Shown here: positions 21,654 through 33,434 of the stretch, piece by piece | Layout: every line of letters begins with the position of its first letter | Numbering within the stretch: position 1 is the stretch's first letter | Assembly (NCBI GenBank): GCA_010356995.1 | Contig: ML996692.1 | Span: 1,189,933-1,253,932 of the forward strand | From: Trichodelitschia bisporula | Taxonomy: Eukaryota; Ascomycota; Dothideomycetes; Phaeotrichales; Phaeotrichaceae | DNA: 64,000 nucleotides | Direction of reading: 5' to 3' | Program-made: the position numbers and the translations under genes | Notes under the pieces: model-generated | The model's input: only the letters and a program-made list of their open reading frames with translations | What the model was told of the DNA's origin: nothing | Databases searched by the model: none

Positions 21654-23101
21654 CTAGCGGTACGTAATTGCCTCCCCGACGCGCCAGCGCACATCGCGGC
21701 GGCCCGACTTGCCTTGCGCGCTAGGCGCGGGCACCTCAGGGTCTGCCGGCCAGCGTGCAGCATAGCGCGGCGCCCCGCCTTTTCGCCGCGGGTCGGGGCG
21801 CAGATGGCTGGCGAGGAAGAAGTCCGGGGACTCGGCGTCGGGGGCGCGGGGCGCGCGGCTCGAGATTGATTCGATGCGGTATGGTTCGCGTCCGCGCTCC
21901 CGCTCTCGCTCGCTCGGGGCGGTGGACTGGGCAGAGGATTGGACTTTGAAGGAGACGTCCATCATCATGGAGGTGTCGAAGGACATTAGGAAGCCTTTGA
22001 GGTTGGGGATTGTGGCGGAGATGAGCGAGTATGTTAGTTCGGCTTGTTCGCAGATGAGGGCGGGGACGATGAGCATTGATATGTCGGCGGGAGGGCGAGT
22101 TCGTGATAAGTATATTATATGGAGGATGGCGACGGCTACCAGCCTGAACTGACTGTTAGCGGTTCCCTTCTGGTGAGATTCCAGGGACGGCTGGGGACGC
22201 ACGGAAGCCTGAAGACGAAGGCAAATACGACGCGGAGCTTCAGCCCCATGCGCATCTGTAGTCTCCACACGAGGCCGGAAGACAGAATAACAATCATCAC
22301 TTCGGTCACGGCGTCAAAGACACCAATGAACCGCCACCGGAGCAACTGCCACAACTTAGTGGTGGGTCTGTTAGTTGAGGACTTGGATGCCTACTTGATC
22401 CTCGCACCGGCCACTGCGGGGCTGAAGAAGATCCTGCGGGCTGCATCGAACTGATAGGGCGACGATAGAGGAGCAAGCCCATAACGCCATGATGCCAAGA
22501 TTGATCTGAAGTTGCGTCAGTCTTCACGCACGGCGAGAATATGCCAGGGCCCATTACATCGCATAAAAGCCGATGGCGTTGCATGTCATCGGAGAAAAGG
22601 CGCCGAATGAGACACACTACGGAACATTTCGACAAACAAAGACTGAGAATGGAAGCTATGCGACTGGCAAAGAGGGACTAGACAGCCAGGATGCGTTAGT
22701 GCGAGGTCGGAGTGGAGGGTTTCTTCGAGCTCTTTTTGACCGACCTGACTGCTCGCCCGCAGGTGGGTGGCGTCCAGCACACTCGAGGACTCCCCGAGGC
22801 CTTGATGGAGGGCGACATAGAAGGCGGCCAGCGACGCAACCGCAACAACCTGAACCTCCGATTAGCGGCGGACACGGCGGACAGCAAAGACGGCAAAGGC
22901 GAAGAAACAGCATACGGTTGCGGCAGCGCACATCCAGTCGTCGATTCCGAAGCATTTTCGTTTGATGAAGGTGCGGACGAGAAGCGAGAGGACGGCATAG
23001 ATTCCGGCGAGGAGAGACGCAATCCAGAGCACACCCGCATGGTCATCCTGGGTCATGGGGGAGAAGCGCATCTTCGTCTGCTCGAGCCCCGGGGACGTCA
23101 T
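21654..23101 (-). CDS. Second seven-helix rhodopsin-fold (Pth11-like) membrane protein, six exons
   Basis: Six exons, 23101-22916, 22849-22745, 22677-22558, 22505-22395, 22354-22203 and 22143-21654, give 387 aa. Each junction has GT-AG ends and the summed length is divisible by three; the second donor (GTCGGT) is the weakest. The assembled protein has the family blocks KRKCFGIDDWMC (the GxDDW motif), FYVALHQGLGE, LCLSKCSVVCLIRRLFS, ALWACSSIVALSVRCSP, WRFIGVFDAVTEV, VFAFVFRLPLVAVAILH and SLISATIPNLKGFL, in the canonical order. The C-tail is rich in Arg/Pro/Glu. Individual exons are short and easily mistaken for noise. The protein is likely in the plasma membrane, with unknown ligand. It differs from the 12.4-kb paralogue in exon number (six against two). 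Confidence 0.75.
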
Positions 23102-24643
23102 CGTCAATGTATGCCGGTGAGTGAAAGGGGAATTGCGACTACGGGGAGCGAGAGCCGCGGTTTTGAAGGGGTTAAGACACCGGCACGAAAGGCGGGCCCC
23201 GAGCCTTTGGAGGGCATTGTAGGACACAAGTACGAAGATAGCAGTCTGGTGTTTCCCAGTACTGGGGTTCAAAGATTATTGCCCTTCCAAATGGAAAGTT
23301 GGAATGGGAGGAATAAGAAGCGGCAGAGGCGACGAGCGTTCCGGTTCTACGGTTGCGGTCATCACGGCCACTCGCCATCGAGTTGTGGCCAGCAGTCGAG
23401 GGGAATGGGGCAGTTGACCCATCTCAAGCTTACTCAAACGGCCGGCGTACAACGTTACGGATGGGATTGCTACCGTCGGCGCGGAAGAGCAGCATTTGGC
23501 CTTTTGGGCCTTCTCCATGAAGGCGGGGGAGATAGGGCAGCACTGGCAGGCATTCTGTCGACGGGCTCCCTTGCTCTGGTGGAGGAAATGATCAGCCGAA
23601 GACTCGTGGGACGAAGAGGAAACGAAGCGTCGTCGTACAAGTAGGCGAGCAGCAGGACGAATCGTCCGTCCAACCACACTGGTGCGACGGTCAGTTGGGG
23701 GAAGGGGATCGTGAGAATCAAGCGGCTTTCCCAGCTCCGTACGGCGGCTTTGGGGCTGCATCTTTGCATGTTAGCACCGGGACGACTAAGGGAGGTGGTT
23801 GGAGGACGAAGCGGTCGTCGGATGTTGAAGACGCCAATCCCTCAGAGCGATCGGGAATTATGCAAGCCACACGCCACAGCCGATTGCTCACGCCGCGCGC
23901 CTGTCCACCCGCGCGGCCACCAGCTTTCGGAGTCCCGCTTCTGATTTCTTAAATTGTTCTGTGTCGCTTCACGCCCTGGAAGCCTGGTGATCGGATTTTC
24001 GGCATATACATGACGTGCAAGTTCCTCCCAAAAATCGGCTGGCCTCCTCTTTGGACGGACAGAGACGACAGCTCGGCATGCGTTAAAGTAAAAGCAGCAA
24101 AGCAAAGAGGAACGCGGGGTCTACAAGCTGGCCGCTTCGATCAGTCCAAGTTTCAGTTCGTGCTTATGGCGAGTTCAAGTTCCACTTCCCCTTCTCCGGC
24201 ATACCGTCAATATTTGCTCTGACGCGCGGCTCCAGGATGCCTCACTCGGAAGCATGATTTCTGACGTCGATCCGGCAGGAGCCTCAAAGGCACCCAACCA
24301 TATTCAGCGCTTCAAGATTGATACCCACTCATTCTCTACTGCGCTTTTGATCGCAGAGAACGTCTGCCTATTTTTCGGGGGTAGTAAAGCAAAGGACAGT
24401 ATGTATTCTTATCTGGTGAATTAAGGCCCACTTAGCAGCATGATAAGACGACAAGGCAAAGCCCTCCTCAGATCTACAATTTTCATCGGTACAACAGCTC
24501 TCTACTGTCAACAGTCACGTCCGGGGCCTTCTGGCTTGAATATCGGGTTCGATTCATTTTGCTCTGGCTCCCTTCTGAAGTGCGATTGTGCCCACCATTA
24601 CCGATAGGATGGATAGTAACTACATGTTCTCCGCCAGACAGTG
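23102..24643. other. Intergenic DNA, no supported gene
   Basis: Open frames on both strands (23276-23761 minus, 23695-23952 plus) show no domain and no splice-linked continuation. The right part is probably 3' flank of the decayed CorA-like gene. Confidence 0.35.
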
Positions 24644-26546
24644 TCAATATTGGTTGGTCATGCCAATAGAGTGGATCACATACTCCGCCACCACTATCGT
24701 TGGGATGGTCGCTCCTAGAACAGTGACAAAAAGCCAATTGAAATTTGGCCTTCCATGAACTCTGAAATCTGCATGCTGAAAAGCCCTGTCAGGCATGAGA
24801 AGATGAGGAGAAAGAAGCCAAAGACCGTTAGGTGCTCTATTCTCTTGTTCTGGTTCTGGCTTTCTGCTTCTGAATGTACGCGTCAGTCGCCTCCTAATCG
24901 TTGTTAATGTCTTCCACCAAGACGAGAGTCGCCTTGATCAATGTTTGAGTATCTTCATCGCTGCCGTCTCTGTTGATCTGAAGCGTATCGAGCTTGTATT
25001 GAATCGAAAGAACATCTCTCCGCATGCTATGAATTTGCCTCTGGAAGTCCAAAAAGCTGTCATTGGCCAGGAATTTTGTAAACCGGGAATCCCACCAAAT
25101 TTGCCGCATCTTGAACTTGTTACGTTCCAGCTCTCGTTGGTAGTACAGGGCAACCCCGGTGATATCGCAATGCATAACCCAAACAAGAATGCTCAAACTA
25201 TCGGACCGAGAGATGGCAAAAAACCCGGCCTCTTCCTCCTCGAACCGATCGTGACGTCGCCGTACGTGGATGTTGTCTTGCCGAGATAGGACTTCAATTG
25301 ACTAACTTTCTCTTCGAGGTTCGCCCGGTTGCCGCCAAGAGCAAGACCAAAGCCCAGATCGCGAGGAAGTGGTCTACGGGGCAGTTTGTATCGAAAGAAG
25401 TTAGTGGTTTCGGAAGGATGAGAAACCGCTGGAAGCGGATCAAGGAGCAGGATCACTGTACTGTTAGTATAGGAAGTGAAGGCAGATAAAACTTACCAAA
25501 AGGACACTCCGCCACTTTGCCGCGATATAAGGTGGCCCTCTCGTGCCATAGACCACGATCCTTTCTTGGGTACTCCGGAAGCCGAAATTAATCGACAGAT
25601 TGGATTTTGTTGACAAAGCGGAATATGTTTGTCCTTAGTGCGCCACTCCTTGATGATTCAAGAAATGCTACGAATTTGTGGTACTGGTCGCTGGGCTTGA
25701 CATCGTTCCTGTGAGCGTTCTTTTGCTTGAAATCAAGCGCAAGCTGAACTGGCCTCATCCAATCCAGGGAAGTGTAGTCCTTGGGTATGGTCATCGTTTT
25801 CCAGATCTCCCGCGTTCGCCAATCATCATAAGAACAGGGGCAGCAGTTGCTCCCGAGGAGATGCGCCGCGAGGAATTCGGGGTTCAAGTGAAATGCCGCA
25901 CCTAAAGCCTCAATGGCCCTCTCGGAAAGGTCCTCGACGACGATGGTGCGGCACAGCACATCTTGGGCCAGCTCCGGCGACAGGCGAAGACTCGCAACGA
26001 AATTCGAGGCTTCAACCTGGCTGGTGAATTCGCTGAAACTTTTCTTCACAATGAGTTTGGGGAACCCGCCGTCCCGAGGTGTGTCGATGCAGGTGAATCT
26101 TCCTGCGTGGGGCAAGCGCTTGTCTCTGCAGCAGACGCGTTTGACGTGCGGCATGCCGTTTTTAGCCAGATAGCGAACCCCATCGAGGTATGGGAAGGAC
26201 GATGCAGGGTACGGGGGAACCCTGGAAGGTGGAGTTGCAGCTGGCTGTGGCGACTTTGATGAGGGACACGACCTGGAGGCTACCGACAAGCCCGGCCGAA
26301 CTGTGGAAGGCCACTGGTTGGGAGAGATGACGCTTCCACCATCGGCCTCCAAGTCATATTTTCCCCGCTCGACGGCCGTCTTGATTACCTGGATTCATGG
26401 TTGCTAAGGGTCCTGACGATGAGACCGTGCATTTCCTGACCGTATCAGCAGTGTACAGCGTATTAAGATGGAATACAAACCTGCCATGTCTTGCATATGG
26501 CCACTGGAAACCTAAATCGAAGGTCTGGAGAGACCTCCAATACGAT
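24644..26546 (-). pseudogene. Fungal ubiquitin-like domain plus CorA-like channel protein, decayed 3' half
   Basis: After an acceptor CTAG at 26547, a first exon reads PDLRFRFPVAICKTWQ. A GT-AG intron links it to a frame reading KYDLEADGGS, SPNQWPSTVRPG: the pattern of the fungal ubiquitin-like domain (ULD type). The same frame continues intact through VVEDLSERAIEALGAAF, LNPEFLAAHLLGS, SLDWMRPV and FVNKIQSVD, the N-terminal half of the fungal CorA-like family. From about 25588 on, the family is still recognisable (VILLLDPLPA; EEEAGFFAISRSD; DITGVALYYQREL; IEHLTVFGFFLLIFSCLTG; GATIPTIVVAEYV, the two C-terminal membrane helices). These pieces lie in different frames with in-frame stops at about 25588 and 24894 and frame changes near 25240, 24845 and 24720. 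I could not connect them by ordinary introns. It looks like a gene with an intact N-terminus and a decayed channel half. Sequencing error is an alternative. Confidence 0.55.
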
Positions 26547-26560
26547 CTAGCCAGTCCAGT

Positions 26561-27121
26561 CTACTGTTGAATTGGATGTAGCGACAGTTGGTGCGCCGGA
26601 CGCCTCGAGGGGTTGTGACGGGCCAGCGGAGCCGCTCGATTCTTGGCCGCGTTGCTCACCGCCGGGCTCTGGGCGGTGCCCTTCATAGAAGGCGCCGCAT
26701 TGTTGTCAGGCCGGCCGGGACGTGCTGATGAGGCTGTAGGCTCCCGTTGAGTGTTTGGTTCACTGCTAACACCGTTGGCTGATTCTTCGCTATTCTGCAC
26801 ACTGCCAGATTCCTGGCGGTGTTCTCCATCTTGCTGTGTGCCAAAAGGCGCTACGTTATTGTGGGCTCCGCCGAGCCTTGGGGATAAGGTTGCCGGATCC
26901 TGTCGAGAGTTTGATGCACTGGCCACACCGTTCGCTGATTCTTCGCCACTCTGTTCACTGCCAGTCTCCCGGTGGCGTTCTCCATCGTGCATCGTGCTGG
27001 AAGGCAGCGTATCGCTGACCGCCCCGCCAACACGTGGTGGTAAGGCTGTCAGTTCATGATCAGAATCCGATACGCCGGCTGCACTGCTCGATACAGGAAT
27101 GATATGGTCAGCGACGTTCAT
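26561..27121 (-). CDS. Low-complexity protein or first exon with three ~45-aa repeats
   Basis: An open frame of 186 codons from an ATG at 27121. It carries about three imperfect repeats of ~45 residues built around DGEHRQESGS, SEESANGV and LSPRLGG, consistent with real coding constraint. It ends only 14 nt before the first ubiquitin-like exon of the gene at 24644-26546, so it is probably the N-terminal exon of that gene; I found no ideal donor. Sequence is hydrophilic and disordered, with no signal peptide. Confidence 0.4.
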   Translation of the reverse strand: MNVADHIIPVSSSAAGVSDSDHELTALPPRVGGAVSDTLPSSTMHDGERHRETGSEQSGEESANGVASASNSRQDPATLSPRLGGAHNNVAPFGTQQDGEHRQESGSVQNSEESANGVSSEPNTQREPTASSARPGRPDNNAAPSMKGTAQSPAVSNAAKNRAAPLARHNPSRRPAHQLSLHPIQQ

Positions 27122-28239
27122 GATGGTTATGCTAGCTTGAGGGCTCGTGGTCGATGACAGTAGGAGAAGATGTAAGAGGCAGAGGAAGAGGGGAAGAAAA
27201 ACTGCGAGAGTTAAGCAACCGATCAGGCTGAGGAAGAGGAGGAGGAGGGGATGGTAAACTGCGAGAGTTGTTCAACCGATCAGGCTGAGGCCCAGCCACG
27301 ACAGCTTTGAGCTGCTTTGATGTGAGCTACGCCCACAGTGCGCGTGTGCTCCAATAATGGAACATTTTCCGACATGCATTTATTGGCCTACGTAGTAGAA
27401 TCCATACCTTTTTCTATGGATTTTGGGGGAGTACGAGGGACCGCAGTGTAAAGCTACATGGGCTTCCGAAAACGAATATGTCGCCAATGAAGAGAGTTCC
27501 GCTGGATATAACCAGATGCAGATTTGTTGCACAGCAAGTACATCCGTACAGAGTGAGGAATGCTGTCTCGGTTCTACAGTGAAGTCGGTGGACTCGAAGG
27601 ACATTTGGACGTTGGTTCAAGCTGCTGACTTATCAGTCAACTACGCAGCGTGGCTGACACGAAGCGGCGGTGCAGGGCGTAAAGGTGTCGGGACGTTGGG
27701 GAGTTGATCCGTTTGACAAAGCCGAGTGGTGGGGGTTCGCATGCTGGAAGGCCAAGCGTCACAGTCATGGCGCCAACTGGTCTACGGGGAAACGTCACTA
27801 ATTGTTCCTGAGGCCCAGCAGACCAGACCCAGAAGAACTTCCATCAACTTCGCCTTCCTACGATTCAATAATCTCCGTGTGCCTAGTCTATCTCTCCTAC
27901 TCATCGCCTCTTTCACCACTGCTCTCCTAATTGTTATTCACATCTCCCACACTCACCTCCCCGCTTCTAGAACACCGCCCTTCCGACTCCACATTCGCAC
28001 ACCCTTCAGCTCCACTGCTTTGTACCCCGCTAATCAGCTGCGCCATCTCCTCCGCATGACATCGCTGTCGAGAAGCTCCATAGCTTGCCTTTGAATTCGA
28101 GATAAGGAGTCCCGCATCGCGAAAGACAACATAAACCGCTGTTTAGCGCCACACCCCGAACCGCACATTGCCGCGAGGCAAACCGCATTCTACTCCACGG
28201 TTCTTGGGTGTAGCCTCGCTGCAGTCCACTTCTGCCAAC
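27122..28239. other. Intergenic DNA with a 35-bp direct repeat
   Basis: No gene is supported. Frames at 27423-27707 and 27726-28094 (plus) lack motifs. Purine-rich DNA near 27170-27260 surrounds a direct repeat (separate entry). The right end is the promoter of the RING gene. Confidence 0.4.
27199..27290. repeat. Direct repeat, two ~35-bp copies 57 bp apart
   Basis: The segments starting aaactgcgagagtt and ending aaccgatcaggctgagg occur at 27199-27233 and 27256-27290, differing at about three bases. AGG-rich purine sequence separates them. It is probably a local slippage duplication upstream of the 27121 reading frame. Confidence 0.7.
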
Positions 28240-29679
28240 ATGAGCCAACGTCCAGCCGCCCGGGAGTTGGTGTTTTGCCACAGATGCGAGAATGAGTGGT
28301 ATCGGGACGAGCACGGACTCCAGTGCCCTCGATGCACGTCAGATTTCATAGAAATCGTAAGTCATGACTGCTTTCCCTCTGCAAGGCTAGCCTGGGCTTA
28401 AGTGCGATGAAGCACGCCAGGCTAGTTGCAATATCACCAGTTACTGATACTGTTCCATAGATCGATGAAGGGCACGACCCGCGGGACGCGTTTACCGATG
28501 ACGAAGGTGACGACTTCAACCCGAACCGCTTCTTCAACGACTTTCACCACGACCTCCATCACCATGTTCACGACCACCACCACCATGCTCACGACGATGA
28601 CCACCTCCACACTCATACACATGATGCTCCAGATCCAGAGGAGGATGTGCCGAACAGCGGCTTTCGGATCCGACCAACGGGACCAAACTCCTACTCCATC
28701 TCAGGAACCTACATCCAGCCTGGCGGAGCCCGCGCCGACCGCAACGTGCCTCCGCAGTATCCGAATGCAGATGATCCAGCCAGTCTCATAGGGACCCTCG
28801 GCAACGTCATGCTGGGGATGGTTAGTGGTGCAAACTTGACAAGAAATGAAGGGCATATTGGACCTCATGGCGGGCGCTTCACCTATACGACAACTTTCGG
28901 TGTCCGTAACGGGCCGCCAACGCAAGGCCAGCCACCTGCAGATCCTCAGGAGCTTCATCAGTAAGGTCCCCTTCAGCGCTTTAGTCTACTCCTAATCAAT
29001 ATCTAGGCTGTTTCAACAATTTGCTGCCCCCCCCCCTCCTTTCATGACGGGTCAGCTGCGCGTCCCGCCCGGCTTTGGCTTGCCAGGTCAACCGGGTGCG
29101 AACCGGCCAGCCAACCCAATCGCGCAACTTCTCAACGTTTTGCTGAACCAGACGCATGGTGACGCAGTGTACAGCCAAGAGGCCTTTGACCGTGTTCTTA
29201 CGCAGCTGATGGAGCAAAATGGTAGTGATAACGCGCCAGGCCCAGCATCCCAGGACGCCATCGCATCGTTGCCGAGGAAGAAGGTGGATGTCAGCATGTT
29301 GGACGACCAAGGGCGCGGCGAGTGCAGTATCTGCATGGACGAGGTCAAGATTGGCGAGGAGGTCACGCAGCTGTACTGCACGCATTGGTTTCATGGGCAG
29401 TGTGTCGGCGCATGGCTCTGCGAGCACAACACATGTCCTCATTGCCGCATGGGCATCGAAGAGGGGAGGGAAGCTGCGCGCAACAAGGCCGCGTCGACGA
29501 GCGAGTCGAATGCTGGCCCCAGCACAGCTACATCCACTTCAGACTCCTCGGTAGCAAGTGATACGCATACCGACAGAGATACAGCCTCTCTTCCTGAGGG
29601 AAATGGAGGTCATGGTAGTGGCGGCGGCATAACTGGGAGGGTAAGAAGCTTCTTTGGTCGACATCACTCTACCTCTTAG
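28240..29679 (+). CDS. RING-H2 E3 ubiquitin ligase, RNF126/RNF115 type
   Basis: Exons 28240-28356, 28461-28960 and 29007-29679 give 429 aa, with GTAAG donors and TAG acceptors. An N-terminal zinc ribbon (CHRCENEW...CPRC, residues 13-32) is typical of RNF126/RNF115 and binds ubiquitin or hydrophobic clients. A striking His-rich stretch sits at about residues 58-85. The C-terminal RING-H2 domain at about 311-352 has CSICMDEVKIGEE, the CTHWFH pair and CPHCR, with the preceding segment (LPRKKVDVSMLDD) as in the family. Members attach ubiquitin to misfolded or mislocalised proteins with the BAG6-type quality-control route, or to endosomal receptors. The Ser/Thr-rich tail is disordered. The second exon is His/Asp-rich and contains LIGTLGNVMLGMVSG of unknown role. 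Confidence 0.85.
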
Positions 29680-30355
29680 GCACGGGATAGAGTTTGACGC
29701 GGGCTTGGTCGATGTACCATTGTAGTTAAGTCGGATTCCTTATTCCCCTTCCAGGCTGTTTACGGCCCAATGTTTTATAAGCGCGGGATGGACTGTTGGG
29801 AGCTTGCGCCAAATCTGTTGCTTGAGGGAACACTATGATGAATTACGATATCCACGGGAGTTGGGTTTCGAGGTTGTCAAGGATGATGTTAATGCGAAAG
29901 CGATCCACAAGTGATATACCCGTACGTGTCTGCCGTGATTGTATGTACAATCGTAGCTTTGCGGCTCCCATTTTATATTATTTTCTTATTTTATGCGGCT
30001 TCATTATCCCCGGCTTTGATCCATCCATGTCGGCCCCGCATCATGCGATATGTACCGTACGGTACATCCCTACTCCGAGAATCTAACAGCCCCTGCCGGA
30101 GGGGTCACCCTATGACGTATGTGCCGAAGGAGCAAGCGCTACTAGTAAGGACCTTGATCCGGCGGGGTAGCTCGACTCACTACCGTACAACCAATGGCTT
30201 GGTAGCTAAGATGCAGTCGCATTAACATCCACTGCAAGTCTCTTCAATTGTCTTAAACTGGTTCATCTGCTTTTTCGCTACCCTTTTGGCCATCCAGTCA
30301 TCGAGTTGTCAATATCATTGTTAAGTTTCAACCCGATAGCTCATGATTCGCAGCA
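29680..30355. other. Intergenic promoter region of the phospholipase D gene
   Basis: No gene is seen. It contains a perfect 18-bp palindrome at 30050-30067 and an ACCAATGG (CCAAT-type) sequence at about 30190. It separates two genes transcribed in the same direction. Confidence 0.4.
30050..30067. repeat. Perfect 18-bp palindrome (ATGTACCGTACGGTACAT)
   Basis: The sequence equals its own reverse complement over 18 bp. It lies about 290 bp upstream of the phospholipase D start. It could bind a dimeric regulator; there is no direct proof. Related TACGGTA words recur in the 3.8-6.4 kb array. Confidence 0.4.
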
Positions 30356-33228
30356 ATGGCGACTCATGAACGCTCCGACGTTGCTCCTCAGCACCAGGCT
30401 GCAGTTCAGCTTCACCATGCTCATGATCACCATGAGCACGAGAAACATCATGAGGAAGAGAAGCATCATGAGCACCATGGCATCAAGGAGCACATTGAGC
30501 ATCCTTTCTCCCACGGCGGACATCGCAGTTTCAAGGAGCGCGTTCAGAGTCCCTTTCCCCACCTCCGAGAGAAGCTCAAGAATACGCATCTCTACGACCT
30601 CAAGATTCAAGCTACACACTTCAAGCATAAAGCGGGCAAGTTCACCAACATCGTGAACCCTAACCACCGCCATGACGAGGAGCATGAGAAAGCCACAGAC
30701 GAAAAACGAAGCCGCATTTCGGAGAGCCACCGTTTCGAATCGTTTGCGCCCGAGCGTGATGGCAACAACATAAAGTGGTATGTCGATGGACAGGACTACT
30801 TCTGGGCGGTATCCGTGGCGCTGGAGGCTGCAAAGGAGACGATTTACATCATGGACTGGTGGCTCAGCCCGGAATTGTTTCTCCGGCGTCCGCCATACTT
30901 CAACCAAGAGTGGCGGCTAGATCAAGTTCTCAAGCGCAAGGCTGAGGCTGGCGTCAAGATCTACGTGATTGTGTACCGCGAGGTCGAGGCAGCGCTCACT
31001 TGCAACAGCCAGCACACGAAACATGCCTTGCAGGCGTTGTGCCCAGAGGGCAAGCCGGGCCACGGCAACATCATCGTCATGCGGCATCCGGATCATAATG
31101 TTCTCGAGAACGCGAGTGATATGACCTTTTACTGGGCCCATCACGAGAAGCTACTGCTCATCGACTACGAGGTCGCCTTTTTCGGCGGACTGGATTTGTG
31201 CTTTGGCCGCTGGGACCAGCGTCAGCATCCGCTTTCCGACGTACACCCTGCGGGCATCCAGCATGAGGTCTTCCCCGGACAGGACTTTAACAACAATCGT
31301 ATTCTGGACTTTGCCGGTGTCGATGACTGGGGGTCGAACCAACTGAGCAAGGCTGAGTACGGGCGCATGCCATGGCATGATGTGTCGATGGGTATGATGG
31401 GGCCGTGTGTGTACGATCTCGCGGAGCATTTTGTCTTGCGGTGGAACTTCTGCAAGCGCGACAAGTACAAGCGGGACAAAGAATATCCCTGGCTCGTGCT
31501 CGAGGGCCGGAGTGGCGAAGATGAAGATCTGATTGGAGTGCAGAGACCCAAGTTCCCGGTTGGTGGGTACACACACCATCCGCTGTCGTCTCTGAGCACG
31601 AAGGAGCTACACGAGCAGGGAACAGTCCACGCCCAGGTTGTCCGCAGCAGCTCGGACTGGAGCAGTGGGATCTTGACGGAGCATAGTATCCAGAATGCCT
31701 ACTGTCAGATTATCCAGAACGCTCAGCATTATGTCTACATCGAGAACCAGTTTTTCAGTAAGTTTACTATCTTATATTTTACTCACATACTGACCCGTCA
31801 GTTACCGCTACTGGTGAGGAGCAGGCTCCTGTCCAGAACCTCATAGGCAAAGCAATCGTCGAAGCATGCGTACGTGCCGGGAAGGAAGGCCGCAAATTTA
31901 GGATCATCGTCGTGATTCCCGCCATTCCTGGCTTTGCAGGGGACTTGCGTGAAGATGCAGCCATTGGGACGAGGTACGTGCCCTCTGTGAATGAAATATC
32001 TTGCTGACCCATAAGGGCCATCATGGACTATCAGTACAAGTCCATCCTCCGAGGCGAGCATTCCATAAAGGAGCGAATAAAAGCCGAAGGCGTGAACCCA
32101 GATGGTAACCGTCCTTCCAAGGGTCAAGTTCCGCACTAACCCCTAAGATTATCTATTTTTCTTCAACCTCCGCTCCTACGACCGCCTCAATGCCACCTCC
32201 GCCATGCGCGATCAGGAAGAGAAATCCGGTATCAAGTACCAAGAGGTACAGCAGGCCGAAGCCGAGGAAATCATGGGTACTGGCGTGCACGACGACACCT
32301 CGTCAACCAGCTCCTCGGACACAGACAGTGGCGACGAGGCGCGGCAGCATGCTGTGGACAGAAAGCGGCGCTTCGAGGCGCATCGCGAGTCCGCCGGCTT
32401 GAACGAATCCAAGTCGACGGAGGACAGCATCGCCAAGAACGCAATGCTCAACACCCCGAAGGTGTCGAAGGAGCCATGGGACAAGGACGACGCCGAGGGC
32501 GAGCTGGCAAACTTCTTTCAGGAGGAGCTGTATATTCATGCCAAGGTGTGCATTGCGGACGATCGGATTGCCATCTGCGGCAGTGCGAATCTCAACGATC
32601 GGAGTCAGTTGGGGATTCATGATAGCGAGATTGCGGTCGTTATGGAGGATACGCGCGTGTTGGACAGCACAATGGATGGTCAGCCGTTCCAGGCTGGGTA
32701 TCACGCAGCGACGCTGCGGCGCCTGCTGTGGCGCGAGCATTTGGGTCTCTTGCCGCCGCAGGAATTGAATGACAAGGAGGATGATAATCGGCTACCGCCG
32801 GGCATGGCCGGGAATGATGTGTTTGAGGGGCGGGAGTATGAGCTTGTTGCTGATCCGCTCGCGGATAAGGTCTGGGGGATGTGGACTGAGAGCGCGACGG
32901 TGAATACGGGGGTGTTTAGGGACTTGTTTCACGCCGACCCGGATGATTCGAGTGAGTCCTTTCTGTCGTACGAGGAATGGGTTGGGGGCTAATGGTCGCA
33001 GTTCGCACCTTTGAGCAGTACGAGGAGTTCACGCCGAATCCGAAGAAGGACAAGGAGCATAAGCAGGGCCATCTTTACGTCAAGGATTTGTCGCCTGAGC
33101 AGGTCAAGAAGCGGCTGGATAAGGTTCAGGGGCATCTTGTTTGGATGCCGATGGATTTCTTGTGCGAGGCTGAGATGGCTGAAAAGGGGTTGCAGGTCAA
33201 TTCCATAACGGAGAGTGTTTATACTTGA
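30356..33228 (+). CDS. Phospholipase D with two HKD motifs
   Basis: Five exons, 30356-31757, 31802-31973, 32016-32104, 32148-32951 and 33002-33228, give 897 aa; all junctions are GT-AG and in phase. The enzyme hydrolyses phosphatidylcholine to phosphatidic acid and choline. The first HKD motif is HHEKLLLID (about residue 261), the second IHAKVCIADD (about 683), both complete. Other family blocks include KWYVDGQDYFWAVSVALEAA, IYIMDWWLSPE, FFGGLDLCFGRWD, PWHDVSMGMMGP, YVYIENQFF, IAICGSANLNDRSQLG and DSEIAVV. There is no PX or PH domain before the catalytic core, unlike yeast Spo14; instead residues 15-60 are extremely His/Glu-rich. The insert between the halves (about 570-660) is acidic and Ser-rich. 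It is likely cytosolic to membrane-associated. Confidence 0.9.
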
Positions 33229-33434
33229 TTGCACTGGGGGTAGGAGAGGCTTCTTTCGTGCACAGCTGGCTTTGGGGTGTTGGTTTGGAGTGCTGGGTGT
33301 TGGGAGCCGGCGTCCGGTCAACATGGCAATGAGGATGGGAGGGGGCTGTGGTTCACTTGCTTAGCATAGCATAACGGCCAGCCTTGCGTTCACAACGGAT
33401 ACATTCCTAACTCCACCTGCCTCCCCCTTCCCCC

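Noticed and set aside
21654-23101. Rhodopsin-fold remnant read as a pseudogene because frames keep changing
   Set aside because: All frame changes fall at usable GT-AG introns and the six exons join into a complete family-like protein.
24535-24560. GGTTCGATTC, like a tRNA B box
   Set aside because: No A box, cloverleaf pairing or terminator around it; it falls at the 3' end of the decayed CorA-like gene.
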